DNA of 64,000 bases. Origin: Streptomyces sp. NBC_00285. GTDB lineage: Bacteria > Actinomycetota > Actinomycetes > Streptomycetales > Streptomycetaceae. A program made the translations under genes and the position numbers. The notes under the pieces are model-generated. The model saw only the letters and a program-made list of their open reading frames with translations, was not told the origin of the DNA and ran no database searches. The DNA is taken from positions 3,968,001 through 4,032,000 of the forward strand of contig NZ_CP108055.1 of NCBI RefSeq assembly GCF_036174265.1. The letters are read 5' to 3'. Below, one piece after another: positions 51,556 to 60,043 of this stretch. Numbering within the stretch: the stretch's first letter is position 1; every line of letters begins with the position of its first letter.

Positions 51556-53610
51556 CTACGGCGCCCGCAGTACCTCCACCAGCGCGTGCAGGCGGGCCGA
51601 GGCCGCCAGGTCCTCCAGCGTCATCACGCGCCCGTCCCCGTCGGCGATCGGCAGCCGCCAGTTCGGATACTGGTCCCACGTACCCGGCAGGTTCTGCGGC
51701 CGGCGGTCGCCCACCGTGTCCGGGAGCCAGATGCCCACCATCCGGGCCGGAGTGCGCAGCAGGAACCGGTGGACGGCCTGGATCTGGGCCTCCTCCGAGG
51801 AGGGGTCGGCGCCGCCGCCCGTGCCGTGCAGGAGGCCGAGGCGGGCCAGCAGCTCCAGCCACTCCCCCGCGTCCGCCGCCGCCTCCGCGCGCTCCTCGTC
51901 CAGCGGGCGGGTCAACAGGCCCAGGCTGTCCCGGAGTTCGACGTGTTCCCCGGTGAGGCGGGATGCCGTGGGCGGCAGGTCGTGGGTGGTCGCCGTGGCC
52001 AGGCAGTCCGCGCGCCAGCGTTCGGGGGGCAGGGGGCGGCCGTCGCCCTCCCAGTCCCGTTCGAACCACAGCACCGACGTGCCGAGCACCCCGCGCTCGC
52101 GCAGGACCTCACGGACGCCGGGTTCGACCGTGCCGAGGTCCTCGCCGATCACCACCGCCCCGGCCCGCGTCGCCTCCAGGACGAGTACGGCGAGCATGGC
52201 CTCGGCGTCGTAGCGGACGTAGGTGCCCTCGGTGGGCGGGTGTCCCTGCGGGACCCACCAGAGCCGGAACAGGCCCATGACGTGGTCGATGCGGAGTGCG
52301 CCGGCGTACCGGAAGAGGGCCCTCAGCAACTGCCGGTACGGCTCGTACCCCGACTCCGCCAGCCGGTCGGGGCGCCAGGGCGGCAGCCCCCAGTCCTGGC
52401 CGCGCGCGTTGAAGGCGTCCGGCGGTGCGCCGACCGACATGCCGGGCGCGAAGTACGCCTGCTGGGCCCATGCGTCCGCGCCCCCGGGGTGCACGCCGAC
52501 CGCGAGGTCGTGGACGAGGCCCACCGCCATCCCCGACTCCCGGGCGGCGCGCTGGGCCGCGGTGAGCTGGCTCTCGGTGAGCCAGGCGAGGCGGCAGTGG
52601 AAGTCGACGCGGCCCAGCAACTCGGCGCGGGCGCGGGCCGTTTCGGCGGAACGGGGGTCGCGGAGACCGGCCGGCCAGCGGCTCGGGTCCGAGCCGTGCA
52701 GCTCCGCCAGCGCGCACCAGGTCGCGTGGTCCTCCAGCGCCTCGCCGCCCTCGGCGAGATAGTCGGCGTAGGCGGCACGGCGGCCGGGTCCGAGCGGGAC
52801 CTCGCGGACGAGTTCCAGCGCCTCGCGCTTCAGCTCCCACACCGCGTCCCGGTCGATCAACGCACCCTTCTGCAGCACCGATTCACGCAGCAGCTCGGCC
52901 CGTTCGCGCACGGCTCCGAGCCGGCCTGCGTCCGTGACCTGGGTGTACTCGGGGATGTCCTCGATCCGCAGGTGCACCGGGTCGGGGAAGCGGCGTGAGG
53001 AGGGCCGGTAGGGGGAGGGGTCGGTGGGGGCGCCGGGCACGGCCGCGTGCAGCGGGTTGACCTGGACGAAGCCGGCGCCGAGGGCACGGCCCGCCCAGGA
53101 GGTCAGTTCGGCGAGGTCACCGAGGTCACCCATGCCCCAGGAGCGGTGCGAGAGAAGGGAGTAGAGCTGGACGAGGAGTCCGTACGACCTCCCCGGCGGC
53201 GCGGGCAGCCGCGGCGGGGCCACGATCAGGTGGGCGTCGTCGATGCGGCCGTCGGGGGCGGTGACGGTCAATCGGTGCACGCCGGGCGGGAGTTGGTCGG
53301 CAGCGGCACGGGTCTCGCCCTGTTCCGTCTCGATACGCAGCCGGGTGCCCTCCGGCAGGGCGGCGACGAACGCGGGCGCGCTGCCGCTCCAGCACACCAC
53401 CGTGGGCGGCAGCAGGCGCTCGCTCAGTTCACGTTCGCGGGCCGCGAGCGCGGCGGCCGGGTCGGCCGCGTCGACGCCCAGTGCGGCCAGGGCCAGCGTG
53501 ACGGCGGTGGCCGAGGCGGCGACCGTACGGTCCGGGGCGGGCTGGTAGGAGGTGGCGACGCCGTACGACTCGGCGAGCCGGGACAGCTCCGGTCCGGGGG
53601 GCACCGCCAT
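51556..53610 (-). CDS. malQ: 4-alpha-glucanotransferase (amylomaltase)
   Basis: This 684-residue GH77 enzyme disproportionates maltodextrins in maltose and glycogen metabolism. The catalytic residues lie in recognisable places: the nucleophile Asp in RIDHVMGLFR, the acid Glu in VIGEDLGTVEPG and the third Asp in THDLPPTAS. The N-terminal extension of about 150 residues is typical of actinobacterial MalQ. The ATG overlaps no gene but directly abuts the stop codon of the upstream 103-residue protein, so the two are coupled. Confidence 0.92.
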   Translation of the reverse strand: MAVPPGPELSRLAESYGVATSYQPAPDRTVAASATAVTLALAALGVDAADPAAALAARERELSERLLPPTVVCWSGSAPAFVAALPEGTRLRIETEQGETRAAADQLPPGVHRLTVTAPDGRIDDAHLIVAPPRLPAPPGRSYGLLVQLYSLLSHRSWGMGDLGDLAELTSWAGRALGAGFVQVNPLHAAVPGAPTDPSPYRPSSRRFPDPVHLRIEDIPEYTQVTDAGRLGAVRERAELLRESVLQKGALIDRDAVWELKREALELVREVPLGPGRRAAYADYLAEGGEALEDHATWCALAELHGSDPSRWPAGLRDPRSAETARARAELLGRVDFHCRLAWLTESQLTAAQRAARESGMAVGLVHDLAVGVHPGGADAWAQQAYFAPGMSVGAPPDAFNARGQDWGLPPWRPDRLAESGYEPYRQLLRALFRYAGALRIDHVMGLFRLWWVPQGHPPTEGTYVRYDAEAMLAVLVLEATRAGAVVIGEDLGTVEPGVREVLRERGVLGTSVLWFERDWEGDGRPLPPERWRADCLATATTHDLPPTASRLTGEHVELRDSLGLLTRPLDEERAEAAADAGEWLELLARLGLLHGTGGGADPSSEEAQIQAVHRFLLRTPARMVGIWLPDTVGDRRPQNLPGTWDQYPNWRLPIADGDGRVMTLEDLAASARLHALVEVLRAP

Positions 53611-53922
53611 CTAGGGCTCCAGGTGGGCGTCGGACTCGCTGATCAGGTGGGCGGCGTCGGCGAGCGGCGGTTCGCTGGTGAGGGGCTCTGCGTCGGGCAG
53701 GGGTGGTTCGCTGGTGAGCGGTATCTCGGTGCAGGCGCCCTCGGCGCTGAAGACACAGAAGTGTTCAGCGGGCGCCTCGGGTTTGGACAGGGCCGAGAGC
53801 AGAAGGTGTGCCGATGCGGCCACGGGGGCCTCCTTGTCGAGTACGACGACGGGGGTTACCGCAGCCCTACCCAGCGGACGCGGCGGCAGACGTACCGGAG
53901 GGGAGAACGTGCTCTTCGTCAT
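53611..53922 (-). CDS. Hypothetical 103-residue protein coupled to malQ
   Basis: This protein has a Pro/Arg-rich N-terminus, two cysteines in HFCVFSAEGAC and an acidic C-terminal third with the repeated unit PLTSEPPL. I do not recognise a family. Its stop codon is immediately followed by the malQ start codon. The divergent PadR gene lies 85 bp away. Confidence 0.55.
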   Translation of the reverse strand: MTKSTFSPPVRLPPRPLGRAAVTPVVVLDKEAPVAASAHLLLSALSKPEAPAEHFCVFSAEGACTEIPLTSEPPLPDAEPLTSEPPLADAAHLISESDAHLEP

Positions 53923-53978
53923 GTTCCGTGCCTCCGCCGTTCCCGTCCACCGATCGCTCATTGATCACTATTCACTCA

Positions 53979-53988
53979 GTACATGTAC
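53979..53988. promoter_or_regulatory. Palindromic operator of the PadR regulator
   Basis: GTACATGTAC is a perfect palindrome 19 bp before the PadR start. PadR proteins commonly bind ATGT-N-ACAT sites, so autoregulation and control of the ABC exporter are expected. Confidence 0.5.
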
Positions 53989-54007
53989 CTGGTGCATACT
54001 GGCCGCC

Positions 54008-54541
54008 ATGAGCACCCGCCACATTCTGCTGGGGCTGCTCGCCGGGGGGCCCAGCCATGGCTATGACCTCAAGCGACGCCACGACGACCGTTTCCCGCAG
54101 GCCCGACCGCTGGCCTACGGGCAGGTCTACACGACCCTGCAACGCCTGGTGCGGGACGGTCTCGCGGAGGTCGACGGCACCGACTCCGACGGCGGCCCGG
54201 AACGCACCAAGTACCGCTCGACCGACGAGGGGGCGCGTGAACTGGCCGAGTGGGCCGGGCAGACCGCGCCGCCCGCGCCGTTCGTGACGAACGAGATCTT
54301 CGCCAAGGTCGTCGTCTCGATCCTGGCCGGCGGCGACCCGGACGCCTACCTCCGGGCCCAGCGCGCCGCCCACATGGCACGGATGCGGGAACTCACAGCA
54401 GTCAAGGCCGCCAGGGGATCCGACCTCGCGACCGTGCTCTCGGCGGACTACGCCCTCAACCACCTCGACGCCGACCTCCGCTGGATGACGACCACCGCGG
54501 ACCGGCTCACGACGCTGACCGCGGAGGTCGACTCGACATGA
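54008..54541 (+). CDS. PadR family transcriptional regulator
   Basis: This 177-residue regulator opens with STRHILLGLLAGGPSHGYDLKRR and contains YGQVYTTLQRLVRDGL, both landmarks of the PadR winged helix, then a Vir-like C-terminal helical domain. It is coupled by an ATGA overlap to an ABC ATPase and permease, so it probably represses its own exporter operon. Confidence 0.9.
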   Translation: MSTRHILLGLLAGGPSHGYDLKRRHDDRFPQARPLAYGQVYTTLQRLVRDGLAEVDGTDSDGGPERTKYRSTDEGARELAEWAGQTAPPAPFVTNEIFAKVVVSILAGGDPDAYLRAQRAAHMARMRELTAVKAARGSDLATVLSADYALNHLDADLRWMTTTADRLTTLTAEVDST

Positions 54542-55236
54542 CCGACAAGGGGGACAACACGGTGCACCTTCTTCAGGGGCGCGGTCTCGTCAAGGCGTAC
54601 GGGAGGACCGAAGCCCTGCGCGGCGCCTCGATCGAGCTGGACGCCGGCGAGATCCTCGCCGTCACCGGCACCAGCGGCAGCGGGAAGTCGACGCTGCTGC
54701 ACTGCCTGGCCGGGATCGTCCGTCCGGACGCCGGCTCGGTGTCCTACGGCGGTGAGCGCCTCGACCGGCTTCCCGAGAAGCGGCTGAGCGAGCTGCGCCG
54801 TACGGATTTCGGCGTGGTCTTCCAGTTCGGGCAGCTCATCCCCGAGCTGACCGCGCTGGACAACGTGGCACTGCCGCTGCTGCTGGCGGGAGCCTCCCGC
54901 GCCGACGCCCACACCCGGGCCGGCGAGTGGCTGGAGCGGTTCGGGGTGCGCGGCCAGGCCGGACTGCGGCCCGGCGAGATGAGCGGCGGACAGGCCCAGC
55001 GGACCGCGCTGGCCCGGGCCCTGATCACCGGCCCGAAGGCCGTCTTCGCGGACGAGCCGACCGGCGCGCTGGACGCCCTGGCGAGCGAGCAGGTCATGAC
55101 GGCCCTGGTCCACGCGGCCCGCGAGTCCGGCACGGCGGTCCTCCTGATCACCCACGACGCCCAGGTGGCGGCGTACGCGGACCGCGAGGTGCGGATGTCC
55201 GACGGGGCCGCGGTCGCGGTGGAGGTGACGGCATGA
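54538..55236 (+). CDS. ABC transporter ATP-binding protein (MacB/LolD type)
   Basis: This 232-residue ATPase has Walker A GTSGSGKST near residues 42-50, the signature MSGGQAQR and Walker B AVFADEPTGALD, the last typical of MacB/BceA-type exporters. It overlaps both neighbours by four bases. It energises the FtsX-like permease encoded next. Confidence 0.92.
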   Translation: MTDKGDNTVHLLQGRGLVKAYGRTEALRGASIELDAGEILAVTGTSGSGKSTLLHCLAGIVRPDAGSVSYGGERLDRLPEKRLSELRRTDFGVVFQFGQLIPELTALDNVALPLLLAGASRADAHTRAGEWLERFGVRGQAGLRPGEMSGGQAQRTALARALITGPKAVFADEPTGALDALASEQVMTALVHAARESGTAVLLITHDAQVAAYADREVRMSDGAAVAVEVTA

Positions 55237-56609
55237 CGACCGACGTTCGTCCTGGGGCCGATCTCCGGATGGCCTGGCTGCTCACCCGCGGTTCCGATCG
55301 GCGGGAGTGGTGGCGGATCGGGCTCACGGCGGTCGGGGCGGCGCTCGCGACCGGCATCGGGCTGGCGGCCGTCGCGTTGAACTCGCTGGACGGGTACTAC
55401 TCCGTGTCCTTCGGGTCCGGGCTGCTCGACTCGTCGAGCGACCGGCGCAACGTCGGCCTCGTGCTGCTGATGCTGCTCGTCCCGGTGCTCGGGTTCCTCG
55501 GCCAGTGCGCGCGCATCGGCGCGGTCCACCGGGACCGGCGGCTGGCCGCGCTGCGGCTCGCGGGGGCCGGACCGTGGCAGGTGCGGCGGATCGCGGCGCT
55601 GGAGTCGGGGCCGGCCTGTCTGGCGGGTTCGGTGGCGGCCACGGCCGTCCTCGTGCCGGTGATGCTGCGCGTGTGGGAGCGGCCCGACGCGGCCGCCTGG
55701 GCCGGTATCGCCCTGGTCGCCGCGGCCGTCCCGCTGCTGGGCGCGGCCGTGAGCGCACTGTCGCTGCGGCGCGTGGTGTCCTCGCCCCTGGGCTGGGTAC
55801 GGCGGATACGGCCGGTGTGGGGGCCGGGCCGCGTCCTGCGCATGGTGGTCTGTCTGCTCGGGGCCGCGGCGCTGTTCGTGGGCCTGTCGTCGTTCTTCGG
55901 CGGGCCGATCGAGGTCGCCCTCGGTCCGCCGACGCTGTTCGCCGTCGTCCTGGTCGTCGGAGCCGCGACGGTGTCGCTGGCCGGTACGGCGGCCCGGCGG
56001 CTGGGCGAGGTCCTGGCCGCCCGCGCCCAGGGTCCGGCAATGCTGATCGCGGCGGAGCGCCTGCGGGACGATCCGTGGGCGGCGGCCCGTACGCATGCCT
56101 CGGTGCTGCTGGTCACGGTCGTGGGGGCCGGATTCGTGGGGGTGCGGGAGGTCCTGCTCGACGTCCTGCGCACCATGCGCCGCGAGGGAACGCTGGGCAC
56201 GCACATGAGTTACTACACGACCGGCCTCGATCTGACGGCCGGCGCGATCCTCGTCGCCCTCGCGCTGGTCCTGACGGGTCTGGCCGTCGGCACCCTGGAG
56301 TCCCTGGCCACCCGGCGCCGGGGTCTGGCCGCGCAGGTGGCCGCCGGGGTGCCGTACGGGGTGCTGGCCAGGGCGCTGCTCCTGGAGACCGCGCTGCCGC
56401 TGGCACCGGCGGTGCTGCTGGCGGGCGTCGGCGGCACGGGGATCAGCGTCTGGTACACCGCGCTGGCCTCGCGGGGCACGGCGACGGGGTTTCCGTACGC
56501 GACGCTCCTGGTCCCCCTTGGGGTGTACGCCGCCTGTCTGCTGGCCGCCGCGACCTCGCTGCCCCTGCTGCGCCGCTCGGTCCGCCCGGCAGAGCTGCGC
56601 TACGCGTGA
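55233..56609 (+). CDS. FtsX-like ABC transporter permease
   Basis: This 458-residue protein has about eight to ten membrane helices and an FtsX-like core near residues 60-130 (IGAVHRDRRLAALRLAGAGP), repeated near the C-terminus (LESLATRRRGLAAQVAAG). With the preceding ATPase and PadR gene it forms a small exporter operon, possibly for peptides, antibiotics or lipids. Confidence 0.87.
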   Translation: MTTDVRPGADLRMAWLLTRGSDRREWWRIGLTAVGAALATGIGLAAVALNSLDGYYSVSFGSGLLDSSSDRRNVGLVLLMLLVPVLGFLGQCARIGAVHRDRRLAALRLAGAGPWQVRRIAALESGPACLAGSVAATAVLVPVMLRVWERPDAAAWAGIALVAAAVPLLGAAVSALSLRRVVSSPLGWVRRIRPVWGPGRVLRMVVCLLGAAALFVGLSSFFGGPIEVALGPPTLFAVVLVVGAATVSLAGTAARRLGEVLAARAQGPAMLIAAERLRDDPWAAARTHASVLLVTVVGAGFVGVREVLLDVLRTMRREGTLGTHMSYYTTGLDLTAGAILVALALVLTGLAVGTLESLATRRRGLAAQVAAGVPYGVLARALLLETALPLAPAVLLAGVGGTGISVWYTALASRGTATGFPYATLLVPLGVYAACLLAAATSLPLLRRSVRPAELRYA

Positions 56610-56626
56610 GCGGGCCCGCATGACTG

Positions 56627-56663
56627 TCCGGCCCCGGAGGTACGGGGGGCTTCCGGGGCCGGA
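56627..56663 (+). terminator. Terminator of the PadR-ABC operon
   Basis: TCCGGCCCCGGA and TCCGGGGCCGGA form a perfect 12-bp stem with a 13-base loop shortly behind the permease stop. Confidence 0.7.
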
Positions 56664-56687
56664 TGCACGCCGCCGTGTGCGGCAACA

Positions 56688-56732
56688 CAAAAGCCCGGAT
56701 CGTCGTCAGGCTGAGATGCCGTCGATCCGGGC
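56688..56732 (-). terminator. Terminator overlapping the end of the HNH gene
   Basis: Read on the minus strand, a 10-bp stem GCCCGGATCG/CGATCCGGGC is followed by TTTTG. The stop codon of the HNH gene lies in its loop, so the last codons form one arm. Confidence 0.65.
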
Positions 56733-57242
56733 CATGGCGTCCTCCGCGCCGTACGGCTGCAGGTAGGGCAGCCAGCGCGGGTCCCTATGCCCGGTGCCGA
56801 TGATGCGCCAGGCCAGACCGGTGGGCGGAGCGGGTTTGTGGCGCAGCCGCCAGCCGATCTCGAACAGGTGCCGGTCGGCCTTGACGTGGTTGCAGCGGCG
56901 GCAGGACGCCACGACGTTGTCCCAGACGTGCTTGCCCCCGCGGCTGCGCGGAATGACATGGTCGACGCTGGTTGCGACGCCACCGCAGTACATGCACCGG
57001 CCTCCGTCGCGGGCGAAGAGCGCCCTGCGGGTGAGCGGCACAGGCCCTCGATAGGGAACCCGGACGAATCGCTTCAGCCGGACCACGCTGGGTGCGGGGA
57101 CTGTGACGGTCGCGCTGTGCATGAAGGCGCCGGATTCCTCCAGGGAGACGGCCTTGTTCTCCAGGACGAGGACGAGCGCGCGGCGGAGCGGTACGACGCC
57201 GAGGGGCTCGTACGACGCGTTGAGTACCAGGACATGCGGCAC
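56706..57242 (-). CDS. HNH endonuclease family protein
   Basis: This 178-residue protein has the HNH core CMYCGG...DHVIPRSRGG...WDNVVASCRRCNHVKAD near residues 83-122, with two CxxC pairs for zinc and the histidine of DHVIP as general base. It belongs to a widespread single-copy actinobacterial and cyanobacterial group without a known mobile-element context. The start is a GTG behind AAGGAGGCATCC. The function is unknown; DNA repair has been a guess for relatives. Confidence 0.88.
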   Translation of the reverse strand: MPHVLVLNASYEPLGVVPLRRALVLVLENKAVSLEESGAFMHSATVTVPAPSVVRLKRFVRVPYRGPVPLTRRALFARDGGRCMYCGGVATSVDHVIPRSRGGKHVWDNVVASCRRCNHVKADRHLFEIGWRLRHKPAPPTGLAWRIIGTGHRDPRWLPYLQPYGAEDAMARIDGISA

Positions 57243-57523
57243 GGATGCCTCCTTGGGCGTCGGCGGCGCGTGGCTCGCGCCGGGACGATCTGAGGTCAGT
57301 CTCCCCTCTCAGCCGGGAGAAACGCCACCATCTCCCGGTAACGGGCTGGGAGTGTTTTCGACCACACGTACCTGCATTCCCAGGTGAGGAGCGTCTCTCC
57401 CCTGAACATTGCAACGATCCCCCCACGATGCACCGTTAGTGTGGTGTGCCTGTCCTACCGGTGACCTTTTCGTGACCTTGACCGCCCGGCCGGAGGGCAG
57501 AGCAGCACCTGGAGGTACCTGCC

Positions 57524-58621
57524 GTGTCCTTGTCCGCCGTCCTACTGGCCGTGACTCCGTCGCCGTCCCCGTCCCCGTCGGACACCTCGACGCCGGTCGT
57601 GCCGAGTCTCCAGGACGCCCAGGAGAGCGCGACGAACGCCGCCGGCTGGGTCGAGCAGAACTGGTCGACCTGGCTGGCGATCGGTCTCAGGGTCCTGCTG
57701 ATCCTGGTGATCGCCGCGGTGCTCAGAATGTTCGTGCGGCGGGCCATCACCAAGCTGATCGACCGGATGAACCGCACCGCCCAGGCGGTCGACGGCACCG
57801 CGATCGGCGGTCTGCTCGTCAACAACGAACGGCGCCGCCAGCGCTCGCAGGCCATCGGTTCGGTGCTGCGCTCGGTGGCGAGCTTCATCATCATGGGCAC
57901 GGCCGCCCTGATGGTCCTGGGCGCCTTCGAGATCAACCTGGCCCCGCTGCTGGCATCGGCCGGTGTCGCGGGTGTGGCGATCGGCTTCGGTGCCCGCAAC
58001 CTCGTGACGGACTTCCTCTCCGGCGTCTTCATGATCCTCGAGGACCAGTACGGCGTCGGCGACACCATCGACGCGGGCGTGGCCTCCGGCGAGGTCATCG
58101 AGGTCGGCCTGCGGGTGACCAAACTGCGCGGCGCCCAGGGCGAGATCTGGTACGTCCGCAACGGCGAGGTCAAGCGAATCGGCAACCTCTCTCAGGGCTG
58201 GGCGACAGCCGGCGTGGACGTGACCGTGCGTGCCTCCGAGAAGCTCGACGAGGTGAAGCGGGTGCTGGGCGAGGTCGCCGAGAAGATGAGCAAGGAAGAG
58301 CCCTGGAACGAGCTCCTCTGGGGTCCGATCGAGGTCCTCGGCCTGGACAGCGTCCTGCTGGACTCCATGGTCGTGCACGTGTCCGCCAAGACGATGCCCG
58401 GCAAGGCCCTGACGGTCGCGCGCGAGCTGCGTTGGCGCATCAAGCACGCCTTCGACGTGGCGGACATCCGGATCGTCGGCGGGGCGACCGCCCCCGAGGG
58501 CGAGGAGGGCACCGACCCGGCCGAGGCGGTCGCAGCACCCTCGGTCTTCGCCAACTCCGAGTCCGCGCAGTCCGCGGCGGCCACCCCGATCGCACCGTCA
58601 CCGCGGTCCTCTGCACGGTAG
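57524..58621 (+). CDS. Mechanosensitive ion channel (MscS family)
   Basis: This 365-residue membrane protein has a short Ser/Pro-rich N-terminus, three membrane helices between residues 50 and 155 and the MscS core ASAGVAGVAIGFGARNLVTD near 142-161 forming the pore helix. The beta domain contains VGDTIDAG and the IWYVRNGEVKRIGNLS segment. It releases osmolytes under hypo-osmotic shock. The start is a GTG behind GGAGG. Confidence 0.9.
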   Translation: MSLSAVLLAVTPSPSPSPSDTSTPVVPSLQDAQESATNAAGWVEQNWSTWLAIGLRVLLILVIAAVLRMFVRRAITKLIDRMNRTAQAVDGTAIGGLLVNNERRRQRSQAIGSVLRSVASFIIMGTAALMVLGAFEINLAPLLASAGVAGVAIGFGARNLVTDFLSGVFMILEDQYGVGDTIDAGVASGEVIEVGLRVTKLRGAQGEIWYVRNGEVKRIGNLSQGWATAGVDVTVRASEKLDEVKRVLGEVAEKMSKEEPWNELLWGPIEVLGLDSVLLDSMVVHVSAKTMPGKALTVARELRWRIKHAFDVADIRIVGGATAPEGEEGTDPAEAVAAPSVFANSESAQSAAATPIAPSPRSSAR

Positions 58622-58638
58622 GCGGGTCGTGTCCCGCC
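58621..58638 (+). terminator. Hairpin directly behind the MscS gene
   Basis: GGCGGG-TCGTGT-CCCGCC begins on the last base of the stop codon. It is short and lacks a U-tract, so it is a possible terminator only. The following 300 bp to 58943 show only GC-rich sequence without a credible gene. Confidence 0.4.
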
Positions 58639-58943
58639 GGGTGTCCGCCGGGTTTCCGCGAGGCGGCGCACGCGACCATGCGCTTCACCCTCCGGCGCCC
58701 GGCTCGCGATGATCTCCTCGTCGGGCACGGCACGCGAAGTGGTCGGCTGAGACGCCGGGAGCGTCCCAGCCGGCCGAAGCACCCGCCGCGATTCGCGGGT
58801 TCCGGTCCATCGACCGGCCACACCATCCGGCGGGCATCCGGCGGGCGCCCGCGGCGGGCTCCGGTCCCGGCCGCACCCTCACCGCCTTCACACGAACCAC
58901 GCATACCGTCCACAGGTGTGATCATCTAAAGTCACCCACACAG

Positions 58944-58980
58944 CGGGCCCTTGTTCTGGAGCGCAATGCCCAGGGGCCCG
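58944..58980 (+). promoter_or_regulatory. 5'UTR hairpin before the secreted protein gene
   Basis: CGGGCCC and GGGCCCG form a 7-bp stem across a 23-base loop, followed by TTTCG, 20 bases before the start codon. It could be an attenuator or an upstream terminator. Confidence 0.35.
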
Positions 58981-59000
58981 TTTCGAATGTGGGGAAACAC

Positions 59001-59837
59001 ATGAGGAAGCTCGCCATAGGCGTCGCCGTGTCCGGCGCCCTGGCCCTGACCGGTCTGATCGCGCCCGCCGCCTCGGCGGCCGACACGCCGGAGCTGGTCT
59101 TCTCCGGCGTCACGGTCAACGGCGGCAAGGCGATCGTCGCCGGCACCACCGCCACCGTGAAGGTGCCGGTGACCTACACGCTGGCCCGTCCGGCCGGCCT
59201 GACGATCGACTACAAGACCGACATCGCGGGCGTCCTGCTCTACCGGGGCACGCTCAAGTCGCTCGACAACGAGGTCGAGCCCGAGACCGTGCCGACCTGC
59301 ACCACGACCGCGACGACGGACACCACCGTCACCGCGTCGTGCAAGGAGACGCTGACGATCGACCCCCAGGACTCCTTCTACGAGGCCGCGGACGCCACCA
59401 CCTGGCAGGCGGCCGGCTTCTACAGCCAGATCGACCAGGACGACGACGGCTCCGACGGCCACATCCACTTCGGTTACAGCTTCGACGTCTGGGGCCCGCT
59501 CGGCGGTGTCCAGATCAAGCGCGCCGCCAAGCTCACCGCCGACGCATCGCCCGAACCGGTGAAGAAGGGCAGGACCATCACGGTCACCGGCACGCTGAGC
59601 CGGGCCGACTGGGCCAATTCCAAGTACACCGGGTACGCCTCCCAGAAGGCCACCCTCCAGTTCCGCGCCAAGGGCTCGACCACCTACAGCACGGTCAAGA
59701 CCGTGACCTCCGGCACCGGTGGCGCGCTCAGGACGACGACCACGGCGGCCAAGGACGGCTACTACCGCTACGTCTTCGCGGGTACGTCCACGACCGGCGC
59801 CGCGACGGCCGCCGGCGACTACGTCGACGTTCGCTAG
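59001..59837 (+). CDS. Secreted protein of unknown function with Ig/beta-sandwich repeats
   Basis: The ATG behind TGGGGAAACAC gives 278 residues; a GTG 12 bases upstream is less likely. A signal peptide ends in PAASAAD near residue 27. The mature protein is Thr-rich with an early domain containing one cysteine pair (PTCTTT and ASCKET) and a C-terminal domain with the alternating pattern of bacterial Ig-like repeats (GRTITVTGTLSRAD, then GYYRYVFAGTSTT). No enzyme motif is seen. Surface adhesion or structural roles are possible. Confidence 0.75.
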   Translation: MRKLAIGVAVSGALALTGLIAPAASAADTPELVFSGVTVNGGKAIVAGTTATVKVPVTYTLARPAGLTIDYKTDIAGVLLYRGTLKSLDNEVEPETVPTCTTTATTDTTVTASCKETLTIDPQDSFYEAADATTWQAAGFYSQIDQDDDGSDGHIHFGYSFDVWGPLGGVQIKRAAKLTADASPEPVKKGRTITVTGTLSRADWANSKYTGYASQKATLQFRAKGSTTYSTVKTVTSGTGGALRTTTTAAKDGYYRYVFAGTSTTGAATAAGDYVDVR

Positions 59838-59877
59838 TCACACCCGAACCACCCGAAGCCCCACCCGAACCACCCTC

Positions 59878-59924
59878 ACCGCCCCCGCAGGTAACGACTC
59901 CGTTTCCAGCGGGGGCGGTTTATT
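59878..59924 (+). terminator. Terminator after the secreted protein gene
   Basis: ACCGCCCCCGC and GCGGGGGCGGT form an 11-bp stem with a 20-base loop and a TTTATT tail. Confidence 0.8.
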
Positions 59925-59933
59925 CTCTCCCCC

Positions 59934-59962
59934 TTGACTACCTGGTGGTCCAGACCTATGTT
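59934..59962 (+). promoter_or_regulatory. Promoter of the csn operon
   Basis: TTGACT (59934-59939) and TATGTT (59957-59962) are separated by 17 bases, a good sigma-70 type promoter. The spacer holds a DasR-like site and the start region holds the CsnR-type palindrome. Confidence 0.65.
59946..59957. promoter_or_regulatory. DasR-responsive element-like site
   Basis: TGGTCCAGACCT matches 10 of 12 positions of the dre core TGGTCTAGACCA that I recall for the GlcNAc regulator DasR. It overlaps the promoter spacer. Published work on S. coelicolor implicates DasR in csn control. Confidence 0.5.
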
Positions 59963-59974
59963 CCGTGCATCTGG

Positions 59975-59989
59975 TAGGAAACCTTCCTA
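59975..59989. promoter_or_regulatory. CsnR-type operator
   Basis: TAGGAA-ACC-TTCCTA is a perfect 6-bp inverted repeat just downstream of the -10. It agrees with the AGGAAA-N-TTTCCT-like palindrome I recall for CsnR sites in chitosanase promoters. Confidence 0.65.
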
Positions 59990-60043
59990 ACAGTTCTGTT
60001 TCTCTAGAGTCGTCTTTTCCCTGTAGTCACGGAGAGGGGCACC

